In this document: one piece after another, positions 8,193 to 16,861 of the stretch
How the letters are laid out: every line of letters begins with the position of its first letter
Numbering within the stretch: position 1 is the stretch's first letter
DNA from: Candidatus Latescibacterota bacterium
Lineage (GTDB): Bacteria > Latescibacterota > UBA2968 > GCA-2709665
Assembly: GCA_012271065.1 (NCBI GenBank)
Contig: JAAXHE010000066.1
Location: 1-30,267 of the forward strand
Direction: 5' to 3'
Length of the DNA: 30,267 nucleotides
The notes under the pieces: model-generated
What the model saw: the letters and a program-made list of their open reading frames with translations, nothing else
Databases searched by the model: none
Told to the model about the DNA's origin: nothing
Program-made: the position numbers and the translations under genes

Positions 8193-9521
8193 TCAACCCG
8201 GAAAGGGCACAGGCGCGCCGCGGCCCTGCTTCTCCATCCTCGTCATCCGTTTCATCATCTTCCGCATCATGCCGAACTGCTTTACGAGCCTGTTGACTTC
8301 CTGGATGCTGCACCCGCTGCCCTTTGCAATACGGCGGCGCCTGCTGCCGTTCAGGATCTGGGGATTGACCCGCTCCTGCCGAGTCATTGACAGGATGATC
8401 GCTTCAGTATGCACGAACGCGTCGTCATCCACCTGCAGTCCCTTCATTGCCTTTCCGGCCCCGGGTATCATGTCCATAATCTGGCTCAGGGGCCCCATCT
8501 TGCGAACCTGGTCCAACTGCCGCAGAAAATCATCGAACGTAAACGCGGCGCTTCGCAGCTTCTTCTCCAGCTTCTGCGCCTGCGTCACGTCCACCGCATC
8601 CTGCGCACGCTCCACCAGCGTCACAACGTCGCCCATGCCCAGAATGCGGGAGGCCATCCGGTCCGGATGAAACGGCTCTATACCGTCCACTTTCTCGCTG
8701 ACGCCCGCGTACTTGATGGGCACACCCGTGACTTCACGGATGGATAGCGCCGCGCCGCCGCGCGTATCGCTATCGAGGCGAGTCAGAACGATTCCCGTAA
8801 AGTTGAGTTGTTCGTAGAACGCCGTCGCCGCAGATACCGCATCCTGCCCCGTCATCCCGTCGGCGACGAACAGAATCTCACCGGGCGTAACCGCTTCACG
8901 TATCTTCTTCAATTCCTCCATCCGCGCGTCATCAACGTGCAGCCGGCCCGCCGTATCCAAAATAACGGGGTCCATCCCGTCCGACCTCGCCATGTCCACC
9001 GCCCCGGAGCAAATCAGCGCCGGATTCGTCCCATCCGCCGCGCGGTGAACCGGGACGTCTATTGACGCGCCCAGTACGCAAAGCTGGTCGATGGCTGCCG
9101 GACGGTAGATATCGGCCGCCACAAGGAGCGGCCGCATGCCCTTCCCTTTAAGGAGTCTGGCAAGCTTTGCGCACAGCGTCGTCTTGCCCGATCCCTGCAG
9201 ACCGGCTACCATCACGACATTGGGCGCCGGTTCGGTCAGATTCAGCTCCTGGTGCTCGTCTCCCAGGAGGTGGATCAACTCGTCGTGCACGACCTTGACG
9301 ACCTGCTGCCCGGGCGTAATGCTTCGCAATACCTCCTGCCCGATCGCCCGCTGTCTCACACGGGCGACAAAGTTCCTCGCCACTTTATAGTTGACGTCCG
9401 CCTCCAGAAGCGCGCGCCGCACGTCTCTGAGCGCTTCATCGATATTGGCTTCGGCCAACCTGCCGCGTCCGCGCAGTTTCTTGAAAACCCCTTCCAGCTT
9501 TTCCGTGAGATGATCGAACAT
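8193..9521 (-). CDS. ffh: signal recognition particle GTPase Ffh
   Basis: A 442-residue SRP54 homologue that binds 4.5S/SRP RNA and signal sequences and docks with FtsY. It has the N domain (from MFDHLTEKLEGVFKKL), the G domain with P-loop GLQGSGKTTLCAKL, DTAGRLHVDD and TRLDSDTRGGAALS, and the methionine-rich M domain at the C-terminus (GMMRKMMKRMTRMEKQ). The family's usual TKLDGD is TRLDSD here, a mild change. The ATG at 9519-9521 is chosen by match to the family start; the open frame continues to 9746, which would overlap rpe. The C-terminus is rather short after the M domain. Confidence 0.96.
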   Translation of the reverse strand: MFDHLTEKLEGVFKKLRGRGRLAEANIDEALRDVRRALLEADVNYKVARNFVARVRQRAIGQEVLRSITPGQQVVKVVHDELIHLLGDEHQELNLTEPAPNVVMVAGLQGSGKTTLCAKLARLLKGKGMRPLLVAADIYRPAAIDQLCVLGASIDVPVHRAADGTNPALICSGAVDMARSDGMDPVILDTAGRLHVDDARMEELKKIREAVTPGEILFVADGMTGQDAVSAATAFYEQLNFTGIVLTRLDSDTRGGAALSIREVTGVPIKYAGVSEKVDGIEPFHPDRMASRILGMGDVVTLVERAQDAVDVTQAQKLEKKLRSAAFTFDDFLRQLDQVRKMGPLSQIMDMIPGAGKAMKGLQVDDDAFVHTEAIILSMTRQERVNPQILNGSRRRRIAKGSGCSIQEVNRLVKQFGMMRKMMKRMTRMEKQGRGAPVPFPG

Positions 9522-9681
9522 GGGGCGGACCTGAGGTTTATCGACAGAAGGGAAACAGACTTGTAAAAATACGGGACGACAGCAATTTATGCAACAAAAA
9601 ACTCCTGAATCGGGCGCCGCCCCGACACGCCCGCGCTTCACAGACCGCCGGGTTACGGGCCTGTTGGATCCGGCAATTGTA

Positions 9682-10347
9682 CTACGGCAGTCCCGACATT
9701 CCCGCAAGCCGTAACGCGGCCACGTTTTCTTCCACTCTGCCGTCACGAAACGCGGACGATCCGGCCACCAGCACGTCCGCCCCCGCCGCCACGGCCTGTC
9801 CGGCGTTTTCGAGCCCGATACCCCCGTCGATTTCTATCTCGGCATTCACTCCCTGACGCTCAACCTCCGCCCGCAATCGCCGCACCTTTTCCAGGGACTC
9901 AGGCATAAATGCCTGGCCGCCGAATCCCGGCTCGACCGACATCACGAGCGCAAGTTCCAGGAACGGCAATAGCGGATACAACGCCTCTACGGGTGTTGCG
10001 GGCTTCACCGTGGCGCCCGCCTGCATTCCCATCTTCCGGATTTCACGCAGAAGAGCACGCAAATCCGCGTTGACCTCTACGTGTACAGTACAGATGTCGG
10101 CCCCGCCGTCGGCGAACGCCCTCAGGTACTTGCCCGGATCGGAAATCATGAGATGTACATCCAGGGTCAACGCCGTCGTCTTGCGAATGGCTTCCACAAC
10201 CATCGGACCGAAAGTGATGTTCGGCACGAAATGCCCGTCCATCACATCCAGGTGAATATAGTCCGCGCCGGCTGCTTCCACCGCCCGAATTTCGCGTTCG
10301 AGCACGGCAAAATCCGCTGACAGGAAGGACGGGGCGATTTTGACCAT
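9682..10347 (-). CDS. rpe: ribulose-phosphate 3-epimerase
   Basis: A 221-residue TIM-barrel enzyme interconverting ribulose-5-phosphate and xylulose-5-phosphate in the pentose phosphate pathway. Motifs include APSFLSADFAVLE at the start, YIHLDVMDGHFVPNIT (metal-binding His and Asp), LMISDP, MSVEPGFGGQAFMP and EIDGGIG. The length is typical. It follows the PASTA gene by only 10 bp and is likely co-transcribed with it. Confidence 0.97.
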   Translation of the reverse strand: MVKIAPSFLSADFAVLEREIRAVEAAGADYIHLDVMDGHFVPNITFGPMVVEAIRKTTALTLDVHLMISDPGKYLRAFADGGADICTVHVEVNADLRALLREIRKMGMQAGATVKPATPVEALYPLLPFLELALVMSVEPGFGGQAFMPESLEKVRRLRAEVERQGVNAEIEIDGGIGLENAGQAVAAGADVLVAGSSAFRDGRVEENVAALRLAGMSGLP

Positions 10348-10357
10348 AAGTAGACCT

Positions 10358-11092
10358 CTACAATTTACTCACCACCAGCCGCACCCGCGTCCCCTGTTTC
10401 ACTTCTTCGCCTGACTCGGGCACATGCCGGATCACTACGTTCAACAGATGCTGGGTGCTGAATTCATATCTGATATCCCGCACCTGGAGCCCCGCTTCCT
10501 CCAACGCGGCGCGGGCCGTCTCAAGGGTCTTGCCGACCAGATCCGGCATCGGGACCAACTCGCCAGGCGGACCGTTGCTGATCGTCACCGATATTGGCGT
10601 TCCGCTCTTCACCTGTTGTCCTGGCAATGGATCCTGGCCGATGATCAATCCCTCTTTCACGACCGGTGATGCATCTTCAAGCGTATCTCCCATGGCCAGT
10701 CCCGCCTGCGCAATCCACAACTGGGCCTGGCGCAGGGACTTCTCCCGGAGATCGGGCACCTCGTAGAGCCGGACCCCGCGACTCGGCACTGCATAAACCG
10801 TCCGGTTGATTTTCACGTGCGAATACGCAAGCGGATTCTGTTGCACCAGCCTGCCTTCGGCAATTGACGTGTCCCATCGTGCGGGATGCAGCTTCAACCT
10901 CAGCCCCCGCCGGGACAGTGCATGGCCGGCATCTTCGGGTGTGAGATTGACGATGTCGGGGACCTCAACACGCTGGCCGGCCCGGACCAGGCGCGGCATG
11001 ATGAACCGATCGAGCAGGACCAGCCCCACGACACCGGTGAGCACGGCGCAACCCATGAATAGCGCCGCCTCTCGGAGAAACCTCTTGACCAT
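10358..11092 (-). CDS. membrane-anchored PASTA-domain protein without kinase
   Basis: A 244-residue protein with a basic start, one membrane segment (about residues 8-31), then three PASTA repeats: about residues 42-105 (VEVPDIVNLTPEDAG), 110-178 (YEVPDLREKSLRQAQ) and 183-243 (VPMPDLVGKTLETAR). PASTA domains bind peptidoglycan fragments or muropeptides outside the cell. No Ser/Thr kinase or penicillin-binding domain is attached, so it may be a wall-sensing or scaffolding protein. The ATG at 11090-11092 is preferred; an open frame runs up to 11188. In several lineages such a gene stands just before rpe, as here. Confidence 0.82.
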   Translation of the reverse strand: MVKRFLREAALFMGCAVLTGVVGLVLLDRFIMPRLVRAGQRVEVPDIVNLTPEDAGHALSRRGLRLKLHPARWDTSIAEGRLVQQNPLAYSHVKINRTVYAVPSRGVRLYEVPDLREKSLRQAQLWIAQAGLAMGDTLEDASPVVKEGLIIGQDPLPGQQVKSGTPISVTISNGPPGELVPMPDLVGKTLETARAALEEAGLQVRDIRYEFSTQHLLNVVIRHVPESGEEVKQGTRVRLVVSKL

Positions 11093-11229
11093 CCGTCTTT
11101 TTCCCGCCTGTTTAAGAAGCTGTGTTAAAAGAACGAAATTCCGCACGCTGAACCGGGGTCCGGGATCTGCGGACAGGGTCCGATTCAAAAATAGGACAAC
11201 ACTATCGCGGTGTCAAGATCGCGCACGCT

Positions 11230-12162
11230 TCAATTTCCCATCGTCAGGGATACCCGGTGTGACAGCCCCAATACAGTATGGTACAGCGTCGCATAGTCAA
11301 TCCGTAAGCCCCGATGAATCACACCCGCCCCCACAGACAATCGCTCGGCCCTCCCTCCGGCGCCCATCCGAAGCATGACCCGGCGGGCGGCGATATATTC
11401 CACGCCCGCGCTCACCCCAGTGGGCCGGCCGGCCTCCTTGCGAACATCCAGGAGCAACGCCAGATTCGGTACGACCTGAAACCCCGCGCCAGCCGTACCA
11501 CCCTGGCCCAGTACATCCACAGACTGACCGCCGGCATTCCATGTTGATAACCCCAGCATGAACTTTGGCCCGAATACAATTCTGGCGCCCAGATCGAAGG
11601 CCGTCCACGCGCGGTTGGCGCCGCCGGCAACCGACAATTGCATGCGCCGGATCCTCAACCCGAGACCCAGCCTGGATGCCACACGAAGGCCGACTGTCAT
11701 CCCTGCAGTCCGCTCTCGATACAGGCTGAATCCGTATTCCAGGTAGCCCAACCCGACGGCCATCCTGCCGGCAGATGCGAGTGTCCCGATCGCATGGGCA
11801 TCCAGCGCCGCCATACCGAAGGGCCGTTCATAGCCTCCCGTGACACTGACGCCCTTGCCCCAGGCTACCGCACCCGGATTCCAGAACACGCCTTCGACGC
11901 CTTCCGCCCAACCCGCGAACGTGTCCCCCAACCCGCCGGGCCGGGCGCCCACCGCGCGAAATTCGAATGCCGCGTCAGCCTGAACAGGGATCATGGAAAC
12001 GCACAGGAGCCCGCAGCAGGCCGCCAGCGCGACCCCCACCCGGAAGACGCCGCGCCACGCCGCTCGACCAGGCCTCCCGCCGTAACCTGTTACAGCGTAC
12101 AGACGCCGCTCCGGGAGAACATCGTCGATCCGGCGCGCCGCGTTTTGTGGAAGAAATCCCAT
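11230..12162 (-). CDS. PorV/PorQ-like outer-membrane beta-barrel protein
   Basis: About 310 residues. A hydrophobic export signal (VALAACCGLLCVSMIPVQADA) precedes an alternating beta-strand protein rich in Gly and aromatic residues. The first mature part, ARPGGLGDTFAGWAEG...FWNPG, is the hallmark of PorV/PorQ (UPF0164-type) barrels found in FCB bacteria, where some members carry type IX secretion cargo. No other type IX gene is visible, so the role is open. The start is uncertain: ATG at 12160-12162 gives a long N-terminal stretch before the signal peptide, and a closer non-ATG start is possible. Confidence 0.72.
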   Translation of the reverse strand: MGFLPQNAARRIDDVLPERRLYAVTGYGGRPGRAAWRGVFRVGVALAACCGLLCVSMIPVQADAAFEFRAVGARPGGLGDTFAGWAEGVEGVFWNPGAVAWGKGVSVTGGYERPFGMAALDAHAIGTLASAGRMAVGLGYLEYGFSLYRERTAGMTVGLRVASRLGLGLRIRRMQLSVAGGANRAWTAFDLGARIVFGPKFMLGLSTWNAGGQSVDVLGQGGTAGAGFQVVPNLALLLDVRKEAGRPTGVSAGVEYIAARRVMLRMGAGGRAERLSVGAGVIHRGLRIDYATLYHTVLGLSHRVSLTMGN

Positions 12163-12234
12163 TCCGTCGGGATCTGTTCCGCAATTGCTGTGCCTTACTC
12201 GATCCGCACACGGCGGAAACGGACTATCATTCCA

Positions 12235-12264
12235 ATTATCATAAACTTGAAACGTTGTTGTCGA
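12235..12264 (-). promoter_or_regulatory. possible promoter of the PorV/PorQ-like gene
   Basis: On the minus strand, TCGACA (12259-12264) and GATAAT (12235-12240) are separated by 18 bp. Each matches the sigma70 consensus at five of six positions. The site lies in the 257-bp divergent region between the barrel gene and the pseudouridine synthase. Confidence 0.35.
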
Positions 12265-12419
12265 AGCGCTTCCCGTACCGTGGACCTGCAATCGCCGTCT
12301 CGGACGTTACAGTACACGGCGGTGATGTCTTCCGGGATAGGACAAAAAGGGCCCGCGAGCAAACGCCCGCGGGCGAGATTGCGATAGATCGGGCCGATCT
12401 GCGGCGTTATATTTCACAC

Positions 12420-13400
12420 ATGCGCGAAAGCACGGAAATAAACCAGGGTTGGACTTACAGAAACCCTATTCAGCCGGATGCAGCAGGGGAAACCGTTCTT
12501 CAGTTCTATCTCCGGCGCTATCCGCACTCGTCCGCGGAAGCCTGGCGGAAACGGATCCTGTCCGGTGAAGTAAGGCTGAACGACCGGCCGACCACGCCCG
12601 AAACCCTGCTGTCCACGGGACAGCGGCTCACCTATCACCGGAAGCCATGGCCGGAACCGGACGCGCCAGTTTCGTTTGCGTTACTCTACGAAGACGAGCA
12701 CCTCATCGCCGCAGCCAAACCCGCCGGCCTCCCGGTGCTGCCCGGCGGCCAACACCTTCGGAACACACTGCTCGCCCGGGTCCGGGAACGCTATCCGGAA
12801 GCCCCGGGACCCGCGCCCCTCCATCGTCTGGGGCGGGGAACTTCGGGTGTGGTCCTGTTCGCCCGTACCGAATTGGCGAGACGAGTCCTTTCAGATGATT
12901 TCCGAAACCGGAGGATATGCAAGATCTACCGCGCACTCGTCGCCGGCACCGACATGCCCGATCGGTTTGCGGTGGATGTACCCATCGGGCGGATACCGTA
13001 TCCCCCGACCCGGTACCTGTACGCGGCAACGAGCGAGGGAAAACCGGCCCGGACGGAATGCCGGGTCCTCAACCGCATCCCGGACGGCAATCGAAGCCTG
13101 ATCCGCGTCAATCTCATCACCGGCCGCGCCCACCAGATCCGGATTCACCTTGCCGCGGCCGGTCATCCGCTTATTGACGACCCCCTTTATCGCTCCGGCG
13201 GTCTTCCGGAGGTTCCAACCGCTGGAGGCCGGGCGCCGCTGCCGGGAGACATCGGATACCACCTTCACGCCGGGGAACTCCACTTCACCCACCCCGCGAC
13301 AAGCCGGATCGTACATCTGGCGTGCGTGCCGCCGCCAATTCTCCGCACGCCAGCGGAAGTGGCCGGACAGGCCGGTCCACGGCAATTCCATGAAGTCTGA
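12420..13400 (+). CDS. RluA-family RNA pseudouridine synthase, HRLG variant
   Basis: A 326-residue protein with an N-terminal S4-like RNA-binding part (about residues 20-75: YLRRYPHSSAEAWRKRI and LSGEVRLNDRP) and an RluA-type catalytic domain (about 85-310: LLYEDEHLIAAAKPAGLPV, ARTECRVL, LITGRAHQIRIHLAAAGHPLI). The catalytic loop reads HRLGRGTSGVVLFA; in RluA/RluD the fourth residue is the catalytic Asp, here Gly. The DNA is clear (CAT CGT CTG GGG CGG), so it is not a translation error. From memory, some plant and bacterial members share the HRLGRGTSG form. The start ATG 12420 avoids a long extension that overlaps the divergent barrel gene. The RNA target is unknown. Confidence 0.85.
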   Translation: MRESTEINQGWTYRNPIQPDAAGETVLQFYLRRYPHSSAEAWRKRILSGEVRLNDRPTTPETLLSTGQRLTYHRKPWPEPDAPVSFALLYEDEHLIAAAKPAGLPVLPGGQHLRNTLLARVRERYPEAPGPAPLHRLGRGTSGVVLFARTELARRVLSDDFRNRRICKIYRALVAGTDMPDRFAVDVPIGRIPYPPTRYLYAATSEGKPARTECRVLNRIPDGNRSLIRVNLITGRAHQIRIHLAAAGHPLIDDPLYRSGGLPEVPTAGGRAPLPGDIGYHLHAGELHFTHPATSRIVHLACVPPPILRTPAEVAGQAGPRQFHEV

Positions 13401-13417
13401 ACCTGTATAATCTGACG

Positions 13418-14200
13418 TTAATCGCGGATCCTGGTCGTCTCATCCGTACGCGCCTGCTCGATGTGTCTGCCGGTAAAACCCACGGCGTTTCGGAGATCGG
13501 CGCCGCGCAGGTCTGTATTCCGCAGATTGGCCTTATAGAGGTCGGCGTTCTGCATTCGGGCTTTGGTAAACCTCGCGCACCGGAGGTCTGCCTGTACCAG
13601 GTCCGCATTCTGAAGCCCCGCGCTCTGCAGATCGGCATTCCTCAGGTCGGCCCCCTGAAGATTCGCACCCTGAAGGTTTGCGCCCCGCAGATTGGCGCCT
13701 CCCAGGTCGGTGTTGAGAAGGTTCGCGTCCTGGAGGTCCGCCCTCCGCAGATCCGTTCCCGCGAGCGTGGCATCGCGCAGGTTCGCGGCACGCAGTGTGG
13801 CCCTCTGCAGCCGGGCGCCGGAAAGATCGGCATTCGACAGATCGGCGAGCTCCAGGTCTGCCGGCGCCAGATTGGCACACCTGAGATTCGCGCCCCGGAA
13901 CAGGGCGCGCTGGAGGGGGGCGCCCGAGAAATCGGCGTCCTGGAGGTTGGCATCGCGGAAGTTGGCTTCGTAGAGTCTGGCGCGCTGGAGGTTGGCGCCC
14001 CGAAGGTCGGCATTCTGGAACCGCACGCCGCTGAGGATGGCTTCGCTCAGATCCGCGTACTCGAGCCTGGCATCCTGGAGTTCCGCCCGGTTCAGGTTTA
14101 CGCCGGACATTTCGGCCCTTTCTCCCGCTGCCCCTCCGGAGTCGAGCCACACACGGTGCCGGTCGATGACAAGCCGCAGTTCTGAGGGTGACAATGGCAT
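13418..14200 (-). CDS. pentapeptide-repeat protein
   Basis: A 260-residue protein. After about 30 residues of ordinary sequence (MPLSPSELRLVIDRHRVWL), nearly the whole rest is about 40 tandem A(D/N)LXX pentapeptides, ending near residue 240. Such repeats fold into a right-handed quadrilateral beta-helix. Some family members mimic DNA and protect gyrase, but most have no known role, and nothing here points to gyrase. No signal peptide or membrane segment is seen, so it is probably cytoplasmic. It ends 17 bp from the convergent pseudouridine synthase gene and is 44 bp downstream of the cyclo-ligase on the same strand. Confidence 0.92.
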   Translation of the reverse strand: MPLSPSELRLVIDRHRVWLDSGGAAGERAEMSGVNLNRAELQDARLEYADLSEAILSGVRFQNADLRGANLQRARLYEANFRDANLQDADFSGAPLQRALFRGANLRCANLAPADLELADLSNADLSGARLQRATLRAANLRDATLAGTDLRRADLQDANLLNTDLGGANLRGANLQGANLQGADLRNADLQSAGLQNADLVQADLRCARFTKARMQNADLYKANLRNTDLRGADLRNAVGFTGRHIEQARTDETTRIRD

Positions 14201-14244
14201 TTCAGATCCCTTTCAGATCAAGAAAACCAACTGCCTTCAGGATT

Positions 14245-14814
14245 TCACACACGGCCCGTCGAGTGAATTCCAGACTCTGTGACGATCAGGTCCATCGGGA
14301 TGTCGCGAGGGCCGGACGGCAGACGGTCGAATAGCTGGAAGTCGTACGCGAGGCCGATTTTGAAAGCGGGCGCCAACGATAGGAATCGGTCGTAGAATCC
14401 CGCGCCGAAACCAACTCGATTTCCCGCGCGGTCGAACGCCAGACCGGGAACGAGGACGACATCGAACGCGTCGGGCCGGACCACGGCGCCGTCCTCGAGG
14501 GACGGCTCCAGAAGGCCGAAACCCGATGGTTTCAATTCAGCACGGCTGCGAACTTCCCGGTGGATCAGCGTCCGGCTCGACTTGACAACAGGCACCGCAA
14601 CCCGCTTACCGCTGTCCAGGGCAAGATCGATGAGGATGTGCGTGTCGACTTCGTTCGCGATTGAGACATAGCTGGCCAGGCATCCGGCAAGGCGGTAGAC
14701 CTCCTGTCCGGTCAGGCGCGCGATAATGTGTTCGCTCCGGGCGCGGACCTCCCGCGACGACAGTTCGGACCGTCGTTTCTTCATTGTATTCCGGATTTGC
14801 TTTTTGGATGGCAT
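14245..14814 (-). CDS. 5-formyltetrahydrofolate cyclo-ligase
   Basis: A 189-residue enzyme of the MTHFS/YgfA family, which converts 5-formyl-THF to 5,10-methenyl-THF with ATP. Visible features are the basic N-terminal helix (KKQIRNTMKKRRSELSS), the ASYVSIANEVDTHILI strand, and the signature VPGLAFDRAGNRVGFGAGFYDRFL, matching the G-x-G-x-G-(Y/F)-Y-D-R pattern. The ATG at 14812-14814 is chosen by family length; no clear ribosome binding site precedes it. In-frame sequence is open to 14889 but looks non-coding. Confidence 0.92.
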   Translation of the reverse strand: MPSKKQIRNTMKKRRSELSSREVRARSEHIIARLTGQEVYRLAGCLASYVSIANEVDTHILIDLALDSGKRVAVPVVKSSRTLIHREVRSRAELKPSGFGLLEPSLEDGAVVRPDAFDVVLVPGLAFDRAGNRVGFGAGFYDRFLSLAPAFKIGLAYDFQLFDRLPSGPRDIPMDLIVTESGIHSTGRV

Positions 14815-14955
14815 CGGAGTCAATTCGACTTGAAACCTTTCCGCGCTGTCGGGGTTAATAACAATACCTGAAGGGTGGCGGGATGTCAAGACGGGAGCGG
14901 CATGGAATACAGGTATTGCGTGCAGGAACAGGCGTGGTCAGACGGAAAAGTTCGC

Positions 14956-14984
14956 TTGACTTTGACTGTGCGGGCTTTTAAATT
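14956..14984 (+). promoter_or_regulatory. promoter of the uppS-cdsA-dxr-rseP operon
   Basis: TTGACT (14956-14961), a 17-bp spacer and TAAATT (14979-14984), in an AT-rich island between divergent genes. A second TTGACT at 14962-14967 overlaps in register and could serve with TCAAAT at 14985-14990. About 115 nt separate it from the uppS start. The rest of the 14815-15102 divergent gap shows nothing further. Confidence 0.5.
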
Positions 14985-15102
14985 TCAAATGCCGAAATTT
15001 TAAGTAATAACGGCAAATTCCAATGTCCTGTCCCGGAAGATAGATCGCCTGACTTCGGCCGAGTGTTCGGATGTTTCCGGGAAAGGACGCGAAGAGGGAA
15101 TC

Positions 15103-15930
15103 TTGGATCGTCACGACGTGAATATTCAGGATGAATTGAAGGCGGATGGCAATCTCCCGGGGCACGTGGCAATCATCATGGACGGGAATGGCCGCTGGGC
15201 GCAGAAGCACGGCCTTGTGAGGACCCAGGGTCACCGTTCCGCACGTAAAGTTGTGCGTGATATCGTGCGGGCCTGCGGCGAACTGGGCATCGATATTCTA
15301 ACTCTGTTTGCATTCGGAACGGACAATTGGCGGCGCCCGTGGTCGGAAGTCCTTTCGCTGATGCAATTGCTTCGAGACGTTGCTGTTGAAGAACTGAAGG
15401 AACTCCTCGAGAATAACGTACGTCTGATTGCAACCGGTGATACGGATCGCCTGGCAAGGCAGGCGCGGCATGCGATGAAATACGCCATGTACAGGACCTC
15501 GGAAAACACCGGGCTGACGCTGAATCTGGCGATGAGTTACGATGGCCGCAGCGATATTCTTCAGGCCGTCAGACGTATTGCCTCCGCGGTGGAACAGGGA
15601 AGTGTTAACAGCGACGGGATCGACGGAAAGCTGTTTTCCAGGATGCTTTACACCACCGATCTGCCCGACCCCGATTTGCTGATCCGCACAAGCGGGGAGT
15701 TTCGTCTGAGTAATTTCATGCTCTGGCAGTGCGCGTACACGGAATTCTGGTTCACGCCGGTCTTGTGGCCCGATTTCAGGCGCGAGCATCTGTACGAAGC
15801 GATTCGGGCGTATCAGTCCAGGGAGCGTCGTTTCGGAAAGACCAGCGCGCAGGTCCGTTCTTCGGCGATCGGCGCCGGGAACGGGGTTGCAAAGCGGATG
15901 GGCGCGGCGACGGGAGTGAAGCCCGCGTAA
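15103..15930 (+). CDS. uppS: undecaprenyl (polyprenyl) diphosphate synthase
   Basis: A 275-residue cis-prenyltransferase that builds the C55 lipid carrier for peptidoglycan and O-antigen. Motifs: HVAIIMDGNGRWA with the catalytic Asp, GHRSARKVVRDIVR, LTLFAFGTDNW, and RTSGEFRLSNFMLWQ followed by AYTEFWFTPVLWPDF. The start is TTG at 15103 with GAGG about 6 nt before; no nearer in-frame ATG precedes the active-site motif without cutting it. The C-terminal ~25 residues after FGKTSAQ are Ala/Gly-rich and extend past the usual end. It heads the uppS-cdsA-dxr-rseP cluster. Confidence 0.95.
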   Translation: MDRHDVNIQDELKADGNLPGHVAIIMDGNGRWAQKHGLVRTQGHRSARKVVRDIVRACGELGIDILTLFAFGTDNWRRPWSEVLSLMQLLRDVAVEELKELLENNVRLIATGDTDRLARQARHAMKYAMYRTSENTGLTLNLAMSYDGRSDILQAVRRIASAVEQGSVNSDGIDGKLFSRMLYTTDLPDPDLLIRTSGEFRLSNFMLWQCAYTEFWFTPVLWPDFRREHLYEAIRAYQSRERRFGKTSAQVRSSAIGAGNGVAKRMGAATGVKPA

Positions 15931-15974
15931 CGGGATTCACTCGAACTCTCGCTTCCGTCCAGGCAGGGGTGGTT

Positions 15975-16799
15975 TTGGCGGTACAGTCGAATCTGTTTCA
16001 CCGGGTTTCAGCGGCGGCGGTCTTCGGGCCGCTTTTTCTGGTTCTGTTCTGGGTTGGTGGAATACCGCTCCTGATCGGCGTGTGCGCGGTGGCCGCGTGC
16101 GGCACGTGGGAATACTGCCGGATGCAGAAAAAGCGGGGGCTGCATCCCTGGACGGGAGTCGGGGTTGCGGCCTCTTTGATTTGGTGTCTCTGGTTGAACG
16201 GGTTCGGAGATCGACTCTGGCTGGTTCCTGTTGTGGCGATTCTCCTTTTTCTGCTGACTCTGGCGTTGGGAAACAGGGAGGGCAGGTTTCGACTGGCGGA
16301 TGCCGAAGCGACCCTCGTCGGTACGTGCTATGTCGGATTACTGTCCGGCTTTGCGCTTCTGGTTCGGAACTATTCCGGATTCGAACCCGCTGAAGCGGGC
16401 GCGAGGTGGTTTGCCGTTCTGGTACTCCTGGGAATCTGGGGCACGGATATTTTCGCCTACTTTGCGGGGCGCCTTTGGGGGAAACGACGTCCATTCCCGC
16501 GTATCAGTCCCCGGAAGACCGGGGCAGGCTTCGCGGGTGGAATGACCGGGGCGATGGCGGTAATGCTCGCCGGCGGCAACGTCTTGAAGCTATACAACCT
16601 GCCTGCCGGTATCGCACTGGGAATCGTGGTGGGGCTGGGGGCGCTGTGGGGCGACCTGGTCGAATCGATGATCAAGAGAAACGCGGGAGTCAAAGATGCT
16701 TCCGCCCTGATTCCCGGACACGGCGGCGTGCTGGACCGGTTCGACAGCTTTCTGTTTGTGTACCCTCTGGTATATCTCTACCTCCGCCTGTTTCATTAG
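15975..16799 (+). CDS. cdsA: phosphatidate cytidylyltransferase
   Basis: A 274-residue integral membrane enzyme with about eight hydrophobic segments that makes CDP-diacylglycerol from phosphatidate and CTP, the branch point of phospholipid synthesis. The C-terminal signature is present: RISPRKTGAGFAGG, GDLVESMIKRNAGVKD and PGHGGVLDRFDSFL. The start is uncertain: TTG at 15975 has AGGGG 5 nt upstream and is chosen; GTG at 15969 is the alternative. The frame is open far upstream inside uppS, which is not coding. It lies 44 bp after uppS. Confidence 0.92.
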   Translation: MAVQSNLFHRVSAAAVFGPLFLVLFWVGGIPLLIGVCAVAACGTWEYCRMQKKRGLHPWTGVGVAASLIWCLWLNGFGDRLWLVPVVAILLFLLTLALGNREGRFRLADAEATLVGTCYVGLLSGFALLVRNYSGFEPAEAGARWFAVLVLLGIWGTDIFAYFAGRLWGKRRPFPRISPRKTGAGFAGGMTGAMAVMLAGGNVLKLYNLPAGIALGIVVGLGALWGDLVESMIKRNAGVKDASALIPGHGGVLDRFDSFLFVYPLVYLYLRLFH

Positions 16800-16861
16800 A
16801 CGAGTGCACATTACACGAACCTTCAGTTTCGTTCACCCGTTGACATGAACGGGATTTGTGT

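Noticed and set aside
7381..8670. 429-codon plus-strand frame over rimM, rpsP and ffh
   Set aside because: It is antisense to three certain genes and has no recognisable domain.
9596..9633. Possible terminator hairpin (CGGGCG/CGCCCG) after rpe, before ffh on the minus strand
   Set aside because: The T-run lies 10 nt from the stem, so it is not a standard intrinsic terminator. A weak -35/-10 pair close by (TTGCAT, TATTTT) was also judged too poor to list.
9522..9746. N-terminal extension of ffh
   Set aside because: It would overlap rpe and adds Cys/Arg-rich sequence not seen in Ffh; the N domain starts at 9521.
11967..12419. N-terminal extension of the pseudouridine synthase
   Set aside because: It runs antisense through the barrel gene and is Arg/Pro-rich. 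The ATG at 12420 gives a normal-length protein.
13463..14185. 240-codon open frame antisense to the pentapeptide gene
   Set aside because: It mirrors the repeated codons of the pentapeptide protein, giving an artificial Val/Gly/Pro periodic sequence. The pentapeptide frame is the meaningful one.
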